64,000 nt of DNA from Mycobacterium paraterrae (GCF_022430545.2 NZ_CP092488.2:930001-994000), one strand, 5' to 3'; numbered from the stretch's first letter, positions 18,088 to 26,837 are shown. Translations and numbers: made by a program. Notes: generated by a model from the sequence alone, not told the origin.

Positions 18088-18954
18088 GTGGCTTCGATCG
18101 AGGTTAACGGTGGCAATGTCGTCTACGAAATCCTCGGTGATTCCGGTAATTTGATCGCGCTGACCCCCGGCGGCAGGTTCAGCAAGGAGATTCCCGGGCT
18201 GCGCCCGCTGGCCGAAGCGCTGGTGGCCGGCGGCTACCGGGTGTTGTTGTGGGACAGGCCGAACTGCGGCGCATCGGACGTCCAGTTCTATGGGCAGAGC
18301 GAATCGCATATGCGCGCCGAGACGCTGCACAAGCTGGTGACGGGTCTGGGATTCGACCGGTGCATCCTGGCCGGCGGATCGGGCGGCGCAAGGGATTCCA
18401 TGCTGACCACGATGCTCTACCCCGAACTGGTGCAGAAGCTGGTGGTGTGGAACATCGTCGGCGGCATCTACGGCTCGTTCGTGCTTGGCTCGTACTACAT
18501 CATCCCGAGCATCCTGGCCGTGCGCGGCACCGGTATGGACGGCGTGGTCCAGGTTCCGGAATGGCGCGAGCGCATCGAGGAGAATCCGGCCAACGAGAAG
18601 CGCTTGCTCGCGTTCGACTCCGGCGAGTTCCTCAAGTTGATGCTGCGCTGGCTCAACGCGTTCGTTTCCAAGCCGGGTCAGACAATTCCCGGTGTCGACG
18701 ACGAGATGTTCGACCGAATCAAGGTCCCCACGTTGATCATTCGTGGCGGGGAGAACGACTTGGATCACCCGAAACGGACGTCGCTGGAAGTCAGCTGCTT
18801 GATCAAGGGATCCACGCTCATCGACCCGCCGTGGCCGGAGGACGCCTGGGAACGCGCGTCCGAGGCACGGGCGCAGGGCAAAGTGAAGCACTTCAACATG
18901 TTCGACACATGGGTGCAGGCGGCGCCGGACATCCTGAAGTTCCTGGGGTCGTGA
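18088..18954 (+). CDS. Alpha/beta-fold hydrolase
   Basis: 288 residues. It shows the alpha/beta-hydrolase pattern: an oxyanion region near LTPGGRFSKE, RVLLWDRPNCGASD, and the nucleophile elbow LAGGSGGARDS (Ser in GGSGG). A later acid is in LIIRGGENDLDHPKR, and a candidate His is KHFNMF near the C-terminus. GTG 18088 has TAGGAG upstream. Members of this clade include C-C bond hydrolases and esterases; the sequence does not tell which. Last gene of the amidohydrolase-Rieske unit. Confidence 0.86.
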   Translation: MASIEVNGGNVVYEILGDSGNLIALTPGGRFSKEIPGLRPLAEALVAGGYRVLLWDRPNCGASDVQFYGQSESHMRAETLHKLVTGLGFDRCILAGGSGGARDSMLTTMLYPELVQKLVVWNIVGGIYGSFVLGSYYIIPSILAVRGTGMDGVVQVPEWRERIEENPANEKRLLAFDSGEFLKLMLRWLNAFVSKPGQTIPGVDDEMFDRIKVPTLIIRGGENDLDHPKRTSLEVSCLIKGSTLIDPPWPEDAWERASEARAQGKVKHFNMFDTWVQAAPDILKFLGS

Positions 18955-18959
18955 TGCAG

Positions 18960-19427
18960 CTACACCGTGTGGATGCGGACCTCGCAGTTCAGCGACGCCT
19001 CGAGCGCCGTGTGGACCCGGCTTTCCGGGATGCGGTCGAGGTCGTCTTCGCGCAACGTCACGTCGACGATGTCGAAGCCGTCGTCGCCCGGTGTGCGGAC
19101 GATGTCACCGCTGAGGCCGAACCCGGCCAGGACGCCGTGCGCGTCGTCATCGGTCCCCCGGCTGACGAAGGTGACCACCCCCGCAGCAGGTTCGGTGCCA
19201 AACGCTTTGCTACACAGGTCAATCGCCGACTGCATGGCGGATTCTGCGTCTTCAGAGCTGATCAACAACTCCACCTCACGGCGACCGGCGGGCATCGCGC
19301 CGAGGTCCTTCTCGGTGACGCCGTCGCGACCGACATAGTTGAGGAGCGCCGCCATGCCCTCGGTTAGTTGCAACGGAGTCAGCGCATTGTCGGGGTCGAC
19401 GTTGACGCGCGCGACTGCGGTTCGCAT
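18960..19427 (-). CDS. Conserved hypothetical protein
   Basis: 155 residues on the opposite strand, tail-to-tail with the alpha/beta hydrolase (5 bp gap) and divergent from the NuoF-like gene at 19473. There is no signal peptide or membrane segment. It is acidic and has regular secondary-structure text (REVELLISSEDAESAMQSAIDLCSKAFG) suggestive of a small alpha/beta protein. I do not recognise the family. Codon use looks like its neighbours, so I take it as real. Confidence 0.65.
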   Translation of the reverse strand: MRTAVARVNVDPDNALTPLQLTEGMAALLNYVGRDGVTEKDLGAMPAGRREVELLISSEDAESAMQSAIDLCSKAFGTEPAAGVVTFVSRGTDDDAHGVLAGFGLSGDIVRTPGDDGFDIVDVTLREDDLDRIPESRVHTALEASLNCEVRIHTV

Positions 19428-19472
19428 GTCGGCAAGCCTAACTCGATCAGCTGAAACCTCGGGGGTCCACTG

Positions 19473-20762
19473 ATGGAGACCAGCGCCGCACCGGCGATCA
19501 CCCTCGGCACGTCAGCGGGATTCACACCGCGCCTGCTGACCGTCGGGGACCGAGAAGATCGCGCCGCCTACCACGCGACGGGCGGGTACCAGCCGCTCGC
19601 GGGGACCGATCAACTGCTCGACGAGGTCGAGGCAAGCGGCCTCCTCGGTCGTGGCGGCGCCGGTTTTCCTTTCGCGGTGAAGGCGCGCACCGTCCGCGAC
19701 AATGGGCGGGCCGCGGGTGGCGCCGCCGTGGTCGCCAACGGCGAAGAGGGAGAACCGGCTTCGATCAAGGACCGATGGCTGCTACGGCATCGTCCGCACC
19801 TGATCGTCGATGGTCTGCGGCTTGCGGCGTTGATGGTTGCCGCCGACCGTACGTATGCCTATGTGTCCGATGCGGAGTCGGCGCACAGCGTCGAAGCTGC
19901 CCTGGCCGAGCTCGGACCCGATGTGTTCGGCGGCATTAGCGTAGAGGTGCGCATGGTCGAGTCCGGCTACGTCGCGGGCGAGGAAACGGCTGCCGTCCGG
20001 GCGCTCAACGGGGGCCCAGCCAAACCGACCGACAAGCCGCCGCGGCCTTTTCAGGAAGGTGTCGGTGGCCTGCCGACGCTGGTGAGCAACGTCGAGACGC
20101 TGGCGGCCCTGCCGTTCGTGCAGCGCAACGGGGCCGCGGAGTTCCGTTCGCTGGGGACGTCCGCATCCCCGGGTAGTTTCCTGCTGACGGTGACCGGAGC
20201 GAGCCGTCCGCCTGGGCTGTACGAGGTGCCTCACGGCCTGCCGTTCACTGACCTGCTTGCACTACACGGTGTTTCAACCGACTCCGTGCGCGGCGTGCTG
20301 ATGGGCGGCTACTTCGCCGGCCTCCTGGACCGCACCGTGCTCGATATCACGCTGGACCACGAGACGTTGCGCGACCTGGGTAGCGGTCTGGGCAACGGCG
20401 CGGTCACAGTGATCACCGACGACTGCCCGCTCGCCGTCGCGGCCTCGGTGCTGGCCTACTTCGACCGCGAGAACGCCGGACAATGCGGCTCCTGCTTCAA
20501 CGGGACCGCGGCAATGGCCGCGGTCGCCGGCGCGTTACGCGACGGAGTCGCCACCGTCGAGGACGTGGCCCGGTTGCGCCGCTGGTCGGTCGTGCTGCGC
20601 GGGCGCGGCGCATGCGCAACGCTGGATGCTGCCACTAACATCGCCGCAACCCTGCTGGCGCACTTTCCCGACCTCGTTCAGGCCCACCTCGACAACGCTT
20701 GTGCGACATGCCAATCGGGCGCATTCACGGCTGAGCGCCCCTACCAGGTGGAGGCGCTGTGA
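19473..20762 (+). CDS. NuoF-like flavoprotein (complex I 51 kDa subunit-like)
   Basis: 429 residues. Strong NuoF features are the FMN/NADH loop LLGRGGAGFPFAVK (about 57-70), ANGEEGEPASIKDRW, and VESGYVAGEETAAVRALNG. The C-terminal iron-sulphur region is altered: C338-G-S-C341 is present, but the usual third Cys is Gly344. The last ligand may be C381 (RGRGACATLD), and an extra CATC lies at 410-413. It stands alone, without NuoE or NuoG partners. It overlaps the next ferredoxin gene (GTGA), suggesting a stand-alone NADH-to-ferredoxin reductase; that role is inference. Confidence 0.85.
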   Translation: METSAAPAITLGTSAGFTPRLLTVGDREDRAAYHATGGYQPLAGTDQLLDEVEASGLLGRGGAGFPFAVKARTVRDNGRAAGGAAVVANGEEGEPASIKDRWLLRHRPHLIVDGLRLAALMVAADRTYAYVSDAESAHSVEAALAELGPDVFGGISVEVRMVESGYVAGEETAAVRALNGGPAKPTDKPPRPFQEGVGGLPTLVSNVETLAALPFVQRNGAAEFRSLGTSASPGSFLLTVTGASRPPGLYEVPHGLPFTDLLALHGVSTDSVRGVLMGGYFAGLLDRTVLDITLDHETLRDLGSGLGNGAVTVITDDCPLAVAASVLAYFDRENAGQCGSCFNGTAAMAAVAGALRDGVATVEDVARLRRWSVVLRGRGACATLDAATNIAATLLAHFPDLVQAHLDNACATCQSGAFTAERPYQVEAL

Positions 20763-21055
20763 GGATTCGTCTGGACCGCACGATCTGCGACGGGTTCGGC
20801 CTGTGCGCCAAGCACGCGCCGGAGTACTTCTCCCTCGACGACTGGGGATACGCATCGCTGGAAGGCTCCGGCGATGTCACCGAAGGCGATCGCGATGCCG
20901 TGATGCGGGCGCTGCTGGACTGCCCGGTGCATGCGATCACCGAATGGGGCGAGCACCGTGACACCGAGCCGCATCAGCGTTCGGTGGGCGCCGACGATGC
21001 TGCCGAGCACCTGAAAACCGAAGACAACGAAGCGGAGTGGGGGTTCACCCGTTGA
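20759..21055 (+). CDS. Ferredoxin with C-terminal extension
   Basis: 98 residues from GTG 20759, overlapping the NuoF-like stop. The ligands are C10-x5-C16 and C55-Pro, with Phe13 at the variable position, so a [3Fe-4S] cluster is expected. About 35 extra charged residues follow the usual end (EHRDTEPHQRSVGADDAA). It is the only ferredoxin here not next to a P450. Its partner by position is the NuoF-like protein, and it may be that protein's electron acceptor. Confidence 0.88.
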   Translation: MRIRLDRTICDGFGLCAKHAPEYFSLDDWGYASLEGSGDVTEGDRDAVMRALLDCPVHAITEWGEHRDTEPHQRSVGADDAAEHLKTEDNEAEWGFTR

Positions 21056-22698
21056 CCGGACGTCCGCTGCCGTTGCTCACCGACGACAACGAGTTCTTTT
21101 GGAAGTCGGGCGCGGACGGGAAGCTGCGGCTGCAGGAATGCACCGACTGCAGTGCACTGATCCACCCGCCCGCACCCGTCTGCCGATACTGCCGATCGCA
21201 CAACCTCGGTGTTCGGGCCGTGTCCGGTCGCGCGACCCTGGCCGGGTTCACGCTCAACGAGCGATTCAGCCTGCCCGGCCTGCCCGCACCGTATGTCGTC
21301 GCGCAGGTCGCGATTGCCGAGGACCCCCGAGTTCGGTTGACCACCAACATCATCGACTGTGATCCCGCACAACTCGAGTTGGGCCAGCAGGTGGAGGTGG
21401 TCTTCGAGCAGGACGACGATGTCTGGCTGCCCCTATTCCGTCTCGTCGCGGGCGCCGAGCCCGCTGAATTGCCTGTCGACGAGATCGAGCCGCAGCGCTT
21501 CGGCGAATACGTCCGACCCATGCTGACCGCCGACAAGTTCGAAGACAAGGTGGCGCTGACCGGCATCGGCATGTCGGAGATCGGGCGGCGGTTGATGGTG
21601 CCGCCGCTGTCGCTGACCGTCGCGGCCTGCGAGGCAGCGATCGTCGACGCCGGGCTGACCATCGACGACATCGACGGTCTCTCAACGTATCCCGGGGGCG
21701 GCTTTTTCGGTGGCTTCACCGAGGGCGGAGTCACCACGTTGGAAGCCGCGATGGGCATCCGCCCGGTGTGGCACAACGGTGGCATGGAGACCTTCGGCCC
21801 CGGTGGTTCGGTGATCGCCGCGATGCTCGCCGTCGCGGGCGGGTTGGCCCGTCACGTGCTGTGCTTCCGGACGCTGTGGGAAGCCACGTTCAACGAACAG
21901 ATGAAGCAGGGCAAGATCGTCCCGTCGGGCGGCCGCCGCGCCGACTGGCTCATGCCGTTCGGCGCCACCTCGGCGGCACACACGTTGGCGCAGAACGCCC
22001 AGCGTCACTTCCACCGTTACGGCACAACGAAGGAGACGTTGGGCTGGATCGCGTTGAACCAGCGCGCCAATGCCGAACTCAACCCGACAGCGGTGTACCG
22101 CACACCGATGACCATGGACGACTACCTCGGTGCGCGTCCCATCACCTCGCCGTTCGGGTTGTACGACTGCGACGTACCGTGCGACGGCGCCGTCGCGGTG
22201 ATCGTGTCGGCAGTCGACGCCGCACAAGACACCGCCAAGCCGCCGGTCTACGTCGAGGCCGTCGGCACCCAGATCATCGAGCGAATCGATTGGGATCAAA
22301 GCACATTGACCCACGAGCCACAGGTGCTGGGTCAGTCCGCACACCTGTGGTCGCGCACCTCTCTGACGCCAAGCGACGTCGACGTGGCCGAACTCTACGA
22401 CGGCTTCACAATGAACTGCCTGTCGTGGATCGAAGCGCTCGGATTTTGCGGCATCGGCGAGGCGAAAGAATTTCTGGATGGCGGCAAGAACATCTCTCGC
22501 GAGGGCCAGTTGCCGCTCAATACCCACGGCGGTCAGCTGTCGCACGGCCGCACCCACGGCATGGGCCTCATGCATGAAGCGATCACCCAGTTGCGCGGCG
22601 AGGCCGGGGAACGACAGGTCGCCGATGCCCGCGTTGGTGTGGTCAGCAGCGGCGGTCTGACGCCGAGCGGGGTAATGCTGTTGCGGGCCGATCGGTGA
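21052..22698 (+). CDS. DUF35/OB-fold domain fused to SCP-x/Ltp2-type thiolase
   Basis: 548 residues from TTG 21052, which overlaps the ferredoxin stop (TTGA); a GTG at 21037 would add five residues. Residues 10-165 form a DUF35 domain: zinc ribbon C30/C33/C44/C47, then an OB fold. The remainder is a lipid-transfer-type thiolase (VALTGIGMSEIGRR, AELYDGFTMNCLSW, THGGQLSHGRTHGMG). The nucleophilic Cys of true thiolases is missing (WHNGGMETFGPGG). In steroid degradation, Ltp2 needs a separate DUF35 protein to act as a retro-aldolase. Here both parts are on one chain, so a C-C cleaving aldolase is inferred. Confidence 0.85.
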   Translation: MTGRPLPLLTDDNEFFWKSGADGKLRLQECTDCSALIHPPAPVCRYCRSHNLGVRAVSGRATLAGFTLNERFSLPGLPAPYVVAQVAIAEDPRVRLTTNIIDCDPAQLELGQQVEVVFEQDDDVWLPLFRLVAGAEPAELPVDEIEPQRFGEYVRPMLTADKFEDKVALTGIGMSEIGRRLMVPPLSLTVAACEAAIVDAGLTIDDIDGLSTYPGGGFFGGFTEGGVTTLEAAMGIRPVWHNGGMETFGPGGSVIAAMLAVAGGLARHVLCFRTLWEATFNEQMKQGKIVPSGGRRADWLMPFGATSAAHTLAQNAQRHFHRYGTTKETLGWIALNQRANAELNPTAVYRTPMTMDDYLGARPITSPFGLYDCDVPCDGAVAVIVSAVDAAQDTAKPPVYVEAVGTQIIERIDWDQSTLTHEPQVLGQSAHLWSRTSLTPSDVDVAELYDGFTMNCLSWIEALGFCGIGEAKEFLDGGKNISREGQLPLNTHGGQLSHGRTHGMGLMHEAITQLRGEAGERQVADARVGVVSSGGLTPSGVMLLRADR

Positions 22699-23564
22699 CC
22701 GTGCAGCCGCGGCTGGTCATCGTGGACGGCGTGCCGATGTCCGCTTTGGTGGCAGAGGTGCCGGACCCGCGGGCGGTGATCGTCGCGATTCACGGCGGAG
22801 GCACCACCGCATTGTATTTCGACTGCCCCGGTCACCCCGACTTGTCGCTGCTGCGCGGCGGCGCCCAGCACGGATTCACGGTGGTGGCGATCGACCGACC
22901 TGGTTACGGCAGCTCCGCCGCCTACCCCGATGCGGTCGCGGAACCCAAGCAGCGGATACGGCTGACCTACGGGGTGGTGGACAAGGTTCTAGGTGAAAGG
23001 CCTCGCGGCGCTGGCCTTTTCCTGATGGCACACTCCGGGGGTTGTGAACTCGCCATACGCATGGCCGCGGAGGGATCCGACGAGCAGCGCGCCGGGCTGA
23101 TCGGCATGGAGCTGGCCGGCACCGGCCGGCGCTACCATCCCGCGGCGCGAGAGATTCTCAAGACCGCGACCCGTGAGCACCGCCCGTCCGGGATGCGCGA
23201 ACTGTTATGGCATCCACCGGAGCTGTACCCGGCCGAAATGCTTCGTGGTGCAACCGTTTACCCGGGTGCACCACCCTACGAAGACAAGATGGTATCGAAC
23301 TGGGCTCGTCAGGACTTCCCGTCGCTGGCCCCGAACGTGCGGATTCCCGTGCAATTCAGCATTGCCGAACACGAGAAGGTCTGGCAGTGCGATGCCGACG
23401 CGCAAGCCGAGATCGCCTCATTGTTCACCCAGGCGCCGCGGTTTGAAATCAACGAGCAAGCTGGTGCGGGCCACAACATCAGCGTCGGCCACACTGCCGC
23501 GGCCTACCATTCAACGGTTTTCGCGTTTGCCGACCAATGCGTGAACACCGTGGGGACGCACTGA
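22695..23564 (+). CDS. Alpha/beta-fold hydrolase
   Basis: 289 residues from GTG 22695, overlapping the previous stop. The oxyanion motif is AIHGGGTTALYF, the nucleophile elbow is LMAHSGGCELA, and the catalytic His is probably in AGAGHNISVG near residue 270. AIDRPGYGSSA is also typical. It is a possible esterase, thioesterase or C-C hydrolase acting on the product of the upstream aldolase-like enzyme. Its stop overlaps the next start (TGATG), so it is part of a tightly coupled five-gene run. Confidence 0.86.
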   Translation: MTVQPRLVIVDGVPMSALVAEVPDPRAVIVAIHGGGTTALYFDCPGHPDLSLLRGGAQHGFTVVAIDRPGYGSSAAYPDAVAEPKQRIRLTYGVVDKVLGERPRGAGLFLMAHSGGCELAIRMAAEGSDEQRAGLIGMELAGTGRRYHPAAREILKTATREHRPSGMRELLWHPPELYPAEMLRGATVYPGAPPYEDKMVSNWARQDFPSLAPNVRIPVQFSIAEHEKVWQCDADAQAEIASLFTQAPRFEINEQAGAGHNISVGHTAAAYHSTVFAFADQCVNTVGTH

Positions 23565-24382
23565 TGGACGTCGGGTTCATCGGCCTTGGCAGCCAGGGCG
23601 CCCCAATGGCGAGACGAATCGTCGAAGCCGGATTCCCGACCACGCTGTGGGCGCGCCGAGCGGTTTCTCTCGAGCCGTTCGCTGACACTGCCGCCTCGGT
23701 TGCCGAATCACCGGCCGAGCTTGCCGCCGCGAGCGACCTGGTCTGCCTGTGCGTGGTCGGCGATGCCGACGTCGTCGACGTCGTCACTGGTGATAGCGGG
23801 GTGCTGGCCGGGCTCAAACCGGGTGGGGTGATCGCCGTGCACAGCACCGTGCATCCGGCGACGTGCCGCGAGTTGGCCGAAAAGGCTGATGCACAGGGCG
23901 TTTCGGTGATCGACGCTCCGGTGAGCGGCGGCGCGCCCGCGGCGGCCGAGGGCAAGCTGCTCGTCATGGTCGGCGGCGAGGACGAGGTCGTCGAACGGTG
24001 TCGTCCGGTGTTCGCCAGTTACGCCGACCCGATCGTGCACCTGGGCGCACTGGGCTCCGGGCAGACCACCAAGCTGCTGAACAACCTGTTGTTCACCGCC
24101 AATTTAGGCACCGCGGCCACCATGTTGGCGCTCGGCGAAGCGCTCGGCGTCCGGCCCGGGCGGCTCACCGAGGTGATTTCTCGCGGCAGCGGAAACAGTT
24201 TCGCGCTCAACGTTCTCGGCGGCGATACCGCTGGCTTGGCTCGGCTGGCCGCCATGGCCGGCTCGCTGTTGCAAAAAGACGTCCGCCTGATCGCCGACGT
24301 CGCGGACACTGCAAACGCGGCTGGCGGTGTCGTGCTGGACACCGCAGACGCCACGCTGGTGCTCATGGAACACCCACGGTGA
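23564..24382 (+). CDS. NAD(P)-dependent beta-hydroxyacid dehydrogenase (HIBADH family)
   Basis: 272 residues. N-terminal Rossmann motif is VGFIGLGSQGAPMARRI, the substrate-binding segment is VIDAPVSGGAPAAAEG, and the catalytic Lys is in GSGQTTKLLNNLLF. These proteins oxidise 3-hydroxyisobutyrate-like acids to semialdehydes. ATG 23564 is chosen over an upstream in-frame start because it overlaps the hydrolase stop and fits the family N-terminus. It is followed by a second, clearly related copy. Confidence 0.9.
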   Translation: MDVGFIGLGSQGAPMARRIVEAGFPTTLWARRAVSLEPFADTAASVAESPAELAAASDLVCLCVVGDADVVDVVTGDSGVLAGLKPGGVIAVHSTVHPATCRELAEKADAQGVSVIDAPVSGGAPAAAEGKLLVMVGGEDEVVERCRPVFASYADPIVHLGALGSGQTTKLLNNLLFTANLGTAATMLALGEALGVRPGRLTEVISRGSGNSFALNVLGGDTAGLARLAAMAGSLLQKDVRLIADVADTANAAGGVVLDTADATLVLMEHPR

Positions 24383-25170
24383 GAATCGGATTCATCGGCG
24401 CGGGACGAATGGGCCGCCCGATGATCAGCCGCCTGGCGCACGCCGGCCACGAGGTGAGCGCGCTGGGCCGATCCGACGAGAAGCGCGCGGCGATCACCGA
24501 ATTGGGCGCCGACGCGGTCGACGACATCGCCGCCGTCTGCGCCGCGGCAGAGGTGGTGGTGGTCTGCCTGTTCAGCGACGACCAGGTCCGCGACGTCTGC
24601 CTGGCGGGTGACCTGACCGCATCGATGCCGCGCGGGTCCACCCTGGTGCTGCACACCACCGGAAGCCCGCGCACTGCCCAGGCCATCGCCGAGCGTGGCA
24701 TCGAAGTGGTCGACGCTCCCGTCAGCGGTGGACCCCACAACGCTGCGACCGGACAACTGACGTTGTTCGTCGGCGGCGCCGACGACGCGGTGGCCAACAT
24801 CCGGCCCGTGCTGGGCTGCTACGGCAACCCGATCCTGCACGTCGGACCGCTGGGCGCCGGCCGGAACGTGAAGCTGGTCAACAACGCGTTGTTTGCCGCC
24901 CACATCGGGCTGCTGGCCACCGCCGTCGGGTTGGCGTCACGGCTCGGCGTCGATGAATCCGACCTGCTCACCGCGCTCCGGCACGGCAGCGCAGCGAGCC
25001 GGGTGCTCGACATCGCCGCGGCGAGCGGATCGGTGACGGCATTCATCGCGACCGCAGGCGAATTCGTCGGCAAGGACGTCGCGGTGATCAGGCAGATCGC
25101 GTCGGAGTTGGGCAGCGACCTCGGTGCCTTGGACCACATCATCGACTTCGCAATTCCGCGGCCCGGATAA
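24379..25170 (+). CDS. NAD(P)-dependent beta-hydroxyacid dehydrogenase, tandem paralogue
   Basis: 263 residues from GTG 24379, overlapping the previous stop (GTGA). It has the same family features: MRIGFIGAGRMGRPMISRL, VVDAPVSGGPHNAATG, and catalytic Lys in GAGRNVKLVNNALF. The two copies share order and length but have drifted well apart, so they may act on different hydroxyacids or form a heteromer. It ends the operon started by the NuoF-like gene. Confidence 0.9.
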   Translation: MRIGFIGAGRMGRPMISRLAHAGHEVSALGRSDEKRAAITELGADAVDDIAAVCAAAEVVVVCLFSDDQVRDVCLAGDLTASMPRGSTLVLHTTGSPRTAQAIAERGIEVVDAPVSGGPHNAATGQLTLFVGGADDAVANIRPVLGCYGNPILHVGPLGAGRNVKLVNNALFAAHIGLLATAVGLASRLGVDESDLLTALRHGSAASRVLDIAAASGSVTAFIATAGEFVGKDVAVIRQIASELGSDLGALDHIIDFAIPRPG

Positions 25171-25204
25171 GACCTTTCCGGCCCGCGACGAAGCGTCTAC
25201 CGTT

Positions 25205-25236
25205 AGCGTTACAGTCGAGCATTCCGTCGTAACGCT
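25205..25236. promoter_or_regulatory. Inverted repeat upstream of P450 (candidate operator)
   Basis: Perfect 8-bp arms, AGCGTTAC (25205-25212) and GTAACGCT (25229-25236), separated by 16 bases. It lies 33 bp upstream of the P450 start at 25270, in a 99-bp gap that probably carries a promoter. It is unrelated to the GAGAAT motif. Confidence 0.4.
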
Positions 25237-25269
25237 GTACGCCGCTCAGTGGGCGGTGAGGAGGGTGTC

Positions 25270-26475
25270 ATGACCAAGACAAAGGTTGTCTTCGATCCGT
25301 TCTCCGAAGAGTTCTTCACAAACCCGTTCGACATCTATCGCCGAATGCGCGAGGACGCCCCGCTCTATTACGACGAGAAGGAAGACTTTTACGCCATCAC
25401 GCGTCATGAAGACGTCGCCGCCGCGCTGAAGGACCATGAGACGTACTCGTCGAGCCGGGGTTGCGACCTGGCCATGGTGCGCAAGGGCCTGTCCCCGGAA
25501 ATGCGGTCGATCATCTTCATGGATCCGCCGGACCACCGTGCCATGCGCAGCCTGCTCAACAAGGCCTTCACGCCGCGCGCCATCCAGTCGCAGCTCGACG
25601 ACGTGCACGAGGTGACCGACAAGTATCTGTCCGCGGTCGATCCCGACAACTTCGACGTGGTGCAGGACTTCTCCGGTCCGTTCCCGGTCGAGGTCATCAC
25701 CAGGATGGCCGGGGTGCCAGAGGAATACCGCCAGCAGGTGCGGCACTGGATCGACATCAGCCTCAGTCGCGAGCCGGGCCAGATCGAAACCAGCGAAGCC
25801 GGCATGCAAGCCAACGTCGACACCGCGATGTACTACTACGGGCTGATCGGTGAACGTCGGCAGAACCCGCAAGACGACATGATCAGCCGGCTGATCGCGG
25901 CCGAGATTCCCGGTGAGGACGGAACGATGCGTCGCCTGGACGACATCGAGATCACCAGCTTCGCCACCCTGCTCGGCGGCGCGGGCGCCGAGACGGTCAC
26001 CAAGCTGATCGGTAGCGCCGCAGTGATTTTCGCCCGTAACCCCGGCGAGTGGCAGAAGCTATTGGACGATCGCAGCAAAGTACCGGCGGCCATCGAGGAG
26101 CTACTGCGCTACGAAGGGCCGGTGCAGTACAACGTCCGCTACACCCTCAAAGAGGCCCACACCAGCGGCGGCACAATTCCACCCGGCAAGCCGGTGTTCG
26201 TGATGAACGCAGCCGCCAACCGCGATCCGGACGCGTTCACCGACGCCGAAACCTTCAACATCGACCGCGACCAGACCGAGGCACAACACCTCGGTCTGGG
26301 CTACGGCATTCACAGTTGCCTGGGCGCCGCGCTGGCCCGAATGGAAAGCCGTGTCGCGCTGGAGAAGCTGCTCGACTTCATGCCCCGCTACGAGGTGCAG
26401 TGGGACGGCTGCAAGCGCGTCACCATGCAAAACGTAGCGGGTTGGCTGAATGTCCCGGTGAAGGTGATGCGATGA
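25270..26475 (+). CDS. Cytochrome P450
   Basis: 401 residues from ATG 25270, seven codons inside the open frame and preceded by GAGGG. The I-helix is GGAGAETVTKLIG, the ExxR motif is EELLRYEGP, and the heme loop is LGYGIHSCLG with Cys350. The usual Phe of the heme loop is Leu here. The gene overlaps its ferredoxin (ATGA). The CYP family is not assigned. It has its own upstream inverted repeat, so it may be controlled separately from the genes before it. Confidence 0.93.
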   Translation: MTKTKVVFDPFSEEFFTNPFDIYRRMREDAPLYYDEKEDFYAITRHEDVAAALKDHETYSSSRGCDLAMVRKGLSPEMRSIIFMDPPDHRAMRSLLNKAFTPRAIQSQLDDVHEVTDKYLSAVDPDNFDVVQDFSGPFPVEVITRMAGVPEEYRQQVRHWIDISLSREPGQIETSEAGMQANVDTAMYYYGLIGERRQNPQDDMISRLIAAEIPGEDGTMRRLDDIEITSFATLLGGAGAETVTKLIGSAAVIFARNPGEWQKLLDDRSKVPAAIEELLRYEGPVQYNVRYTLKEAHTSGGTIPPGKPVFVMNAAANRDPDAFTDAETFNIDRDQTEAQHLGLGYGIHSCLGAALARMESRVALEKLLDFMPRYEVQWDGCKRVTMQNVAGWLNVPVKVMR

Positions 26476-26669
26476 CGAAGAAGATCGAAGTCGACTGGGG
26501 TCTGTGCGAGAGCAACGGCGTCTGCATGGGTGTCATGCCAGAAGCGTTCCGGCTCGAGGACGACGACACGTTGACGATCCTGCAGGACGAAGTCACGCCC
26601 GAGAACGAAGACCGGGTGCTCGACGCGATTCGTCAATGCCCGCGACAGGCCATCTCGATCAGCGAGTAA
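26472..26669 (+). CDS. Ferredoxin (P450-associated)
   Basis: 65 residues, start overlapping the P450 stop. Ligands are C12-x5-C18 and C56-Pro, with Asn15 at the variable fourth position. Expected to bind [3Fe-4S] and feed electrons to the P450 at 25270. Confidence 0.92.
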   Translation: MTKKIEVDWGLCESNGVCMGVMPEAFRLEDDDTLTILQDEVTPENEDRVLDAIRQCPRQAISISE

Positions 26670-26716
26670 ATCCCTGCCGCCGAACAGAAGCCCGGGTCGT
26701 TGTGCTGGCCCTGTCC

Positions 26717-26744
26717 ACAGCCATGGCTGTCCCCCGCAAGCGGG
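26717..26744. repeat. Palindrome plus hairpin, possible dispersed intergenic element
   Basis: A perfect 14-bp palindrome ACAGCCATGGCTGT (26717-26730) is followed by a hairpin CCCGC-AA-GCGGG (26733-26744). It lies after the ferredoxin stop and before the secreted-protein gene. Similar text seems familiar to me from mycobacterial intergenic regions, but only one copy is in this window. It could also end the P450-ferredoxin transcript. Confidence 0.35.
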
Positions 26745-26837
26745 AGGTGCCCCCAGTCTCGCGAGCTACCGACGACATTAAGGATTCATCAAGCGGTCGC
26801 TTTTACCTTTCGTGTCATGCAAACGAAAGGAACCGTT

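Noticed and set aside
24381..24395. GAGAATCGGATTCAT, 10/12 match to the shared operator
   Set aside because: It is inside the start of a dehydrogenase gene and simply encodes the conserved Rossmann beginning (RIGFI).
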